A DNA stretch of 64,000 nt from Nymphaea colorata (taxonomy: Eukaryota; Streptophyta; Magnoliopsida; Nymphaeales; Nymphaeaceae). This document shows positions 59,471 to 64,000 of the stretch, one piece after another (the first letter of the stretch is position 1; each line of letters starts with the position of its first letter). The position numbers were made by a program, and so were the translations under genes. Under the pieces are notes generated by a model. The model had not been told where the DNA came from, made no database searches, and saw nothing but the letters and a program-made list of their open reading frames with translations. The stretch spans positions 13,576,802 to 13,640,801 of the forward strand of contig NC_045145.1 in NCBI RefSeq assembly GCF_008831285.2. The letters are read 5' to 3'.

Positions 59471-62334
59471 AGGAAGTTATGACACAAAAAAAGGCATTTA
59501 ATTATTGAACATCTTCAAGTAACTGTAAAATTTTCAAGATGGATTGCAGCGGAACATTTGATCCTCGATGTGTGTGCTTGTCCCGTGTCTAATGAGGCGA
59601 AATCAATGACGCGTTCCTTATGCGCAAAGCATTTGATTGAAAGCTTCAGCGGATCTATAATCTAAAATTAATACCAAAATAACTACTGTGATCAATATCG
59701 ATGAATACCAGTTACTCCGCGAAACTATCTATGTAGGAGAAAAAACTGGCCTCTTCACTTGTTGCCCAAATTTTCCCCGGAAATTGGTCGCTTCGGCTCC
59801 CTTTTCACTGCAAAACTGCTGTAGTTCCGTGTTCTAAAACCTACAAGACAGAAAAAATCCACCGAATAGAAAAGGAACAGAAAGACGCATAGTTGCTGAT
59901 TATGGCCCTCCTAAAAATCTTTCCCCTATATATGGTGAAATGATATGAGGTTTATAAAAACGCAAAAAGAGCAAACTCCTCAAGAGTTATAAATGGAAAA
60001 GGACTATTTACGAATGCGCGCGAGATTCTATCGTAATATTCGAAATAGATCCAGATCTACAATTAATCAAACGCGGCAAGTGGGTAGTGTTTGTGATGAA
60101 TACGTTTCTGCAACTAAACTTTCAGTTATCGTCGTGAAGAAGTCTAGCTCAACCACGACTTTACGTGTCAGCCCAAATTTCAAATACGATTCACGTAATA
60201 TTAATATAGTCGTGTTAATTAATTATATGGACATAATTTTGCAAGCACCTCGCATGTATAAACATGAAGTCAGTGCATGTGAATACTTCATACGTGGATT
60301 CACAACATTTGAAGCACGCAGGCTGGGTTTGAAATTCATTTTGCTCGACTCGAAGTAATCAAAGGTGAATAGAGGTTGACTACTGGTTGTCATTTGGGTG
60401 CAATGTGATAATTCGTAACCCTTCGGATCCTGACATTCTGAGTTTATTTATACACAACCCCTTCGGAGGTTGCAACTATTCGATGCAACCAAGTTGGATA
60501 TGGATCATTCATGGTGATCGAGATTTTGGTTTTCGAGTTCAGATCTATCCGAGACTAAGGTCTCAAAACAACTTGGATATGAGTTGCAAGTTTTCGTTAC
60601 TGTTAACATTAAAACGAACGTATGCCTGCAATATATATCGGGTTAATTTCTAAGGATCGCACCCTCACCCTGGGTTCTCTACAGACCTGTCGAAGCCAAA
60701 GAATCGTATGCGCTAAAAAACCAATGTATTATGGTCGGTTCCTATTAGTCGTCGTTGGCCGATGACTGATCCATCGAACATACTGTTTGGAAAGAGGACA
60801 ACATTTAAATATTACTAGACACATTATTTAATTGATTTTGCACTTTGATGGAAGGACGGAAACGAGTACGTGCTGAATAATTTGCTTTGTTTTGTTCAAG
60901 ACAAAGATTATAGCAAGAGCATACATACGGATTAATTTATGAATCCAATCCGATTCCAACTTAGAGGAAATCAAGATTTAAACTAGAATTCAAACCCATT
61001 AACTAGTGACATCACCAGTCTAAACGTAAATGGGGATTTAAGAGTCCATCCGTTATAACTGGATATAGCTCAACTAGATATCAAGTTCCATTTGTCAGAG
61101 CTGAACTCAGAATTACCTAAACTCAATCATTTTACTATTCGAAACTCAGTTCTCTACTCAACTTAAATATGTAAACGTGGATCCACATGCAGTTACTAAT
61201 CACATACCGGTTTGTCCTATGCGACCAAAACTAAATGGTTCATTGGATAGATCGGAGTGTTTAACAACGTCCGGCCAGTTCAATCCATGTAGGAATGTAC
61301 AACGAGCCTGAGCTAGGGTTCGACCCGGCTCGAGCTTGACTCCAAACTCGAGTTATAAACCAGTTGAGTTCGAGTTACACGAGCTCGACTGGCTCGTTTG
61401 TTTTTCATTTTTCTTGCTATGTCATGCAAATTTTTTTAATTTCTCCCCCTCTCTTACTTTTTTTCTTATTTTTTTTCCCTACATCCTCTTTCTATCCAAT
61501 TGCAACAACAAGTCGCCAACCAAGTGATAGTTTTTTGGTTTCAACACTACGTTAGTTGAATCAGTGTATGATTGATTTTTGATGTAAAAAATGAAGTTTA
61601 GGTTGATACTATTCACACATTGTTTTCTATAAACAATTTATGTTTTAGAGAAAAGCAATGAAATAATATTGTAGTTGTTTTTTTTTTTTTTGAAGATTAT
61701 TATTTGCTGACAAACTTAAACGAGTCAAGTTCAAACTCACACTCAGTTAACCAGTTGAACTCAAGTCGACAAACTTATTTTGAGAAATATCTTTCGTAAA
61801 CAAAAATCTTTTATTTCTTTTTAACGATAACCGACGCTTTTTTTTTTGTTTAATCCATTTTAGAGGTTTTTTGGTTTGGACGAGTACCATTTGATCATAA
61901 TACCATATACGAGCCTGGTGTTTGTGATATTTCTGACTGGGGTGTCTCTTTTGTCCTCAACTGTAAAACAAACGATCAGCCCCCGACTCCCGTTAAAATA
62001 TTCGTCGACAGGAAAACGGGAATCTATAAATTATTTATTTTCCAAAATTCGTTATTCGTCGCTTTTAAATCTTAGTGACTAATTCAAAAAGCCTGGAGGG
62101 GCGTACCCAGGTCCCGCAGTCCGGGACGCTCCCGTTCGGTCCCGCCCCACTAGGTGGGTCAGTCCTAACCGTACCCCACTCGGGCCAGGCGTTTACCTTC
62201 GCCGAGGGGCGTTTCCGTCCAATGGGAACCATATAAAAGAAAAGAAAAGAAAGAAGAGGGAGCTCGATACGTCAAAAACCGATCCCAAAATTAACGCCAT
62301 TTCCCGAACTCGAAAGAAGTCTGCCCCGCAATAG

Positions 62335-62338
<4 letters not shown>

Positions 62339-62369
<31 letters not shown>
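62339..62369 (+). repeat. CT microsatellite upstream of the PHD gene
   Basis: About 14 CT units within GC-rich DNA about 400 bases upstream of the PHD gene start, in its likely promoter or 5' UTR. Confidence 0.85.
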
Positions 62370-62370
<1 letters not shown>

Positions 62371-62772
62371 AAGTCTAAACATGAAAAATCCGAGGAATTT
62401 AGAAATCCCAACATTTTGCGCGTCCTTATGACTGGGGAGCCCTTGTTTTCGAGACTTTCGGCTTGCTGATATCACGATTTGCCAAACGCGCACCGGTCTG
62501 CCCGCGTCGACGCAACTCGTGTTGGAGGAGAGGGAAAAAGAGAGGGAAAAAGTGAGAAAAAGAACCCTAGAAATTTCCGTCCGTCGACACCGTCGGACGT
62601 TCGAACGCCACTCGACGAGGTCCCCGGCCAGGGGAGGGTGCCCTGCCCGTCCTTCTTCCTTCCCTCGCTGCTTGAGGCTCGCGAGGCGCGTGGAAACAAG
62701 GGTTAGGGTTTGTGGGACGTAAGGTTTGGGGGAGGGGGTTGAGATGGAGGCGGTCTATGGTCAGTGCTGGGG

Positions 62773-64000
62773 ATGAACGGATGTCATCGGGAGGAGGCGA
62801 TGCCTCGGGGCGCCGGTGGCGGTGCCGCCTCGGAGATGTCGGGCCGCTCGGCCGGGATGGACTTGTATGCGCAGGCGCGGAAGGCGCTCTCTGAGAGGTC
62901 GCCGTTCGAGACGCCCGAGGAGGCCGCTAGGATCCCCTCGCTGCCAGCCCGTCTCTCGGCCTTCTTGTCGAGGTTCGCGGGCGAGAACAGTCGGCGGAAG
63001 CATCGGAGGTCGCATCACAAGGCGGAAGCTGGCGAGGGCCCTCATGGCCCGAACGCGACGGCCAAGAGCATTTGGCCAACGATGGATGAGTATTTCCGTC
63101 CTATTACGTTAGGGGACATTGAGACGCTCGTGCCCCTGTCGAGGATTGATTTCTTGCTTGGGGACGGCCCCGTTGATCAATGCTTCCTGAATCCTTCCCC
63201 TGACATTGGCGCCAGAGGCCAGGAATTTGATCGAGAGTGCAGTGCGAACACTTCGTTCCAAGCTGTTGGGAGTGGTGCTGGCGCGGAGGAAGAGGAGAAT
63301 AAGCGCGTTCTAGCTGCGGAAGAGTTGGGCCCAACTGTTTCCGTTGAAGCCGACACGGAAGAGAAGCCGATGACACTGATTTCGAATTCTGATGCGAATG
63401 GAACGGGCTTGGAACAGGCGAACGATGACCATCCCTTGGAAATTGATACACCAGTTCCAGTTAGAGTATTGGAGAATGGCAATGTCGACTCGCACTGTAA
63501 AAGTGGGAGCGAGGGTGGTTTGCCCACCGAAGTCGGAGAGGAGCCTTTGTTGGAAAAGGGAAAAGGAAGGGGAGGAAGGGTAAGCAAGAGGAAGCTCAGG
63601 GGCGATCAGGCAAGTGTGCCTCGAGGGCAGCGGGTTCTGACTCGCTCTATGTTCCCCCAAGCGGGTTTCGTTAATCCTGGTCGCATTGAAGACTCTGTGG
63701 TTGGTGGTTTCAGCTCTGGTGCTGGCTGCCGAGTGCGGTTGTTCCAGTCGAGTGATGTTGCGCAGCTAGTGAGCTCTACGAGTAAGGTCATCCCACCGAA
63801 GCGGAGTATTAAGAAGAGGGGTCTTTCAGAAAATGACCCCGGAGTGGAGAAGTTGGTGGTTTCTCATCCGAAGAGTGGGGATGATGTCCGTACCCGTTGC
63901 CACGTCTGCTGTATCAGCACCGGCGAGGAAACTAATCGGATTCTATCGTGTGCTTCATGCCACCTTGCAGTTCATCAGAAATGCTATGGAGTGAGTGAAG
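62773..64000 (+). CDS. Plant PHD-finger protein, N-terminal part (runs off the window)
   Basis: An open frame of 409 codons reaches the right edge. The N-terminus (MNGCHREE, then MPRGAGGG) and the block MDLYAQARKALSERSPFE (from residue 29) resemble a plant PHD protein related to Arabidopsis At1g77800 (recalled). WPTMDEYFRPITLGDIETLV follows at about 97-116. Then comes a low-complexity acidic and Ser-rich middle, a basic stretch KGKGRGGRVSKRKLRG (about 262-277, possible nuclear signal) and TRSMFPQAGF. From residue 376 a PHD finger begins: Cys 376, 379, 393 and 396, His 401 and Cys 404 are visible, with the family sequence NRILSCASCHLAVHQKCYG. Such fingers read histone H3 tails; the second, extended PHD expected in this family would lie outside. 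A strong donor (GGA|GTGAGT) is present just at the edge, so the exon may end at about 63990. Start chosen as the first in-frame Met before the conserved block. Confidence 0.85.
   Translation, partial: MNGCHREEAMPRGAGGGAASEMSGRSAGMDLYAQARKALSERSPFETPEEAARIPSLPARLSAFLSRFAGENSRRKHRRSHHKAEAGEGPHGPNATAKSIWPTMDEYFRPITLGDIETLVPLSRIDFLLGDGPVDQCFLNPSPDIGARGQEFDRECSANTSFQAVGSGAGAEEEENKRVLAAEELGPTVSVEADTEEKPMTLISNSDANGTGLEQANDDHPLEIDTPVPVRVLENGNVDSHCKSGSEGGLPTEVGEEPLLEKGKGRGGRVSKRKLRGDQASVPRGQRVLTRSMFPQAGFVNPGRIEDSVVGGFSSGAGCRVRLFQSSDVAQLVSSTSKVIPPKRSIKKRGLSENDPGVEKLVVSHPKSGDDVRTRCHVCCISTGEETNRILSCASCHLAVHQKCYGVSE

Larger units (their letters stand above)
58112..62772. other. Intergenic region between the divergent TMEM50 and PHD genes
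   Basis: It begins with the TMEM50 leader (CT run on the plus strand, 58112-58135). No gene is established. Notable contents: an exon-like frame at about 58656-58806, a pair of long plus-strand frames at 59993-60358 and 60387-60653, a short direct repeat (59430-59470), GAGCTCG-rich repeat DNA at 61290-61760, and a GC-rich stretch from 62090. A CT run (62339-62369) lies in the putative PHD promoter or leader. Confidence 0.55.

Noticed and set aside
62479-63112. Other frames upstream of and overlapping the PHD gene start
   Set aside because: The frame from 62773 carries the conserved YAQARKALSERSPFE block and the PHD finger; the others are GC-rich shadows.
1-64000. CRISPR arrays, bacterial operons, rRNA genes or organelle inserts
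   Set aside because: No regularly spaced repeats, no rRNA sequence and no recognisable plastid or mitochondrial genes were seen; all features are of nuclear plant type.

Overview
The window is nuclear DNA of a flowering plant. Genes have GT-AG introns, first exons are GC-rich within AT-rich flanks, and all recognisable proteins belong to plant families (BKI1, GUX/PGSIP, LEA-2, plant-type PP2C, TMEM50, chloroplast zinc-finger protein, plant PHD protein). Plant LTR retrotransposons primed by initiator tRNA-Met are also present. The species cannot be read from the sequence. The 4.8 and 5.7 kb introns in very small genes would suit an early-diverging angiosperm, but that is only an impression.

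Layout, left to right. 260-491 is the C-terminal exon of a PP2C phosphatase. 1.37-2.04 kb holds SINE-like sequence. 3992-8206 is an old, internally deleted Ty1/copia element on the minus strand. 9723-10535 (+) is BKI1, the brassinosteroid receptor kinase inhibitor. 17216-17830 (-) is a related membrane-associated-kinase-regulator-like gene. 27928-28206 (-) is a two-EF-hand calcium-binding protein. 29764-30191 (-) is a TRIM mini-retrotransposon with its target-site duplication. 31284-37462 (-) is a three-exon chloroplast-type protein with two CxxCxGxG motifs and a 4.8 kb intron containing a foldback element. 41133-43967 (+) is a GT8 glucuronosyltransferase of the GUX family. 45037-47475 (-) is a LEA-2/NHL membrane protein. 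51680-58111 (-) is a four-exon TMEM50-family membrane protein whose 5.65 kb intron carries a second complete TRIM (52597-53054, TSD GATCT). 62773 to the right edge (+) is the start of a PHD-finger chromatin protein.

Gene models were assembled by hand from splice sites, reading phase and family resemblance recalled from memory. The genes are unrelated housekeeping or signalling genes, not a cluster. BKI1 and the gene at 17.2 kb do share a theme, since both look like membrane-associated regulators of receptor kinases. No novel multi-gene system was found. The most useful finds are the two TRIM copies in opposite orientation with intact target duplications, the foldback element in an intron, a three-copy GC-rich repeat at 26 kb, and an unidentified ORF next to an A-rich tract at 30.4 kb.
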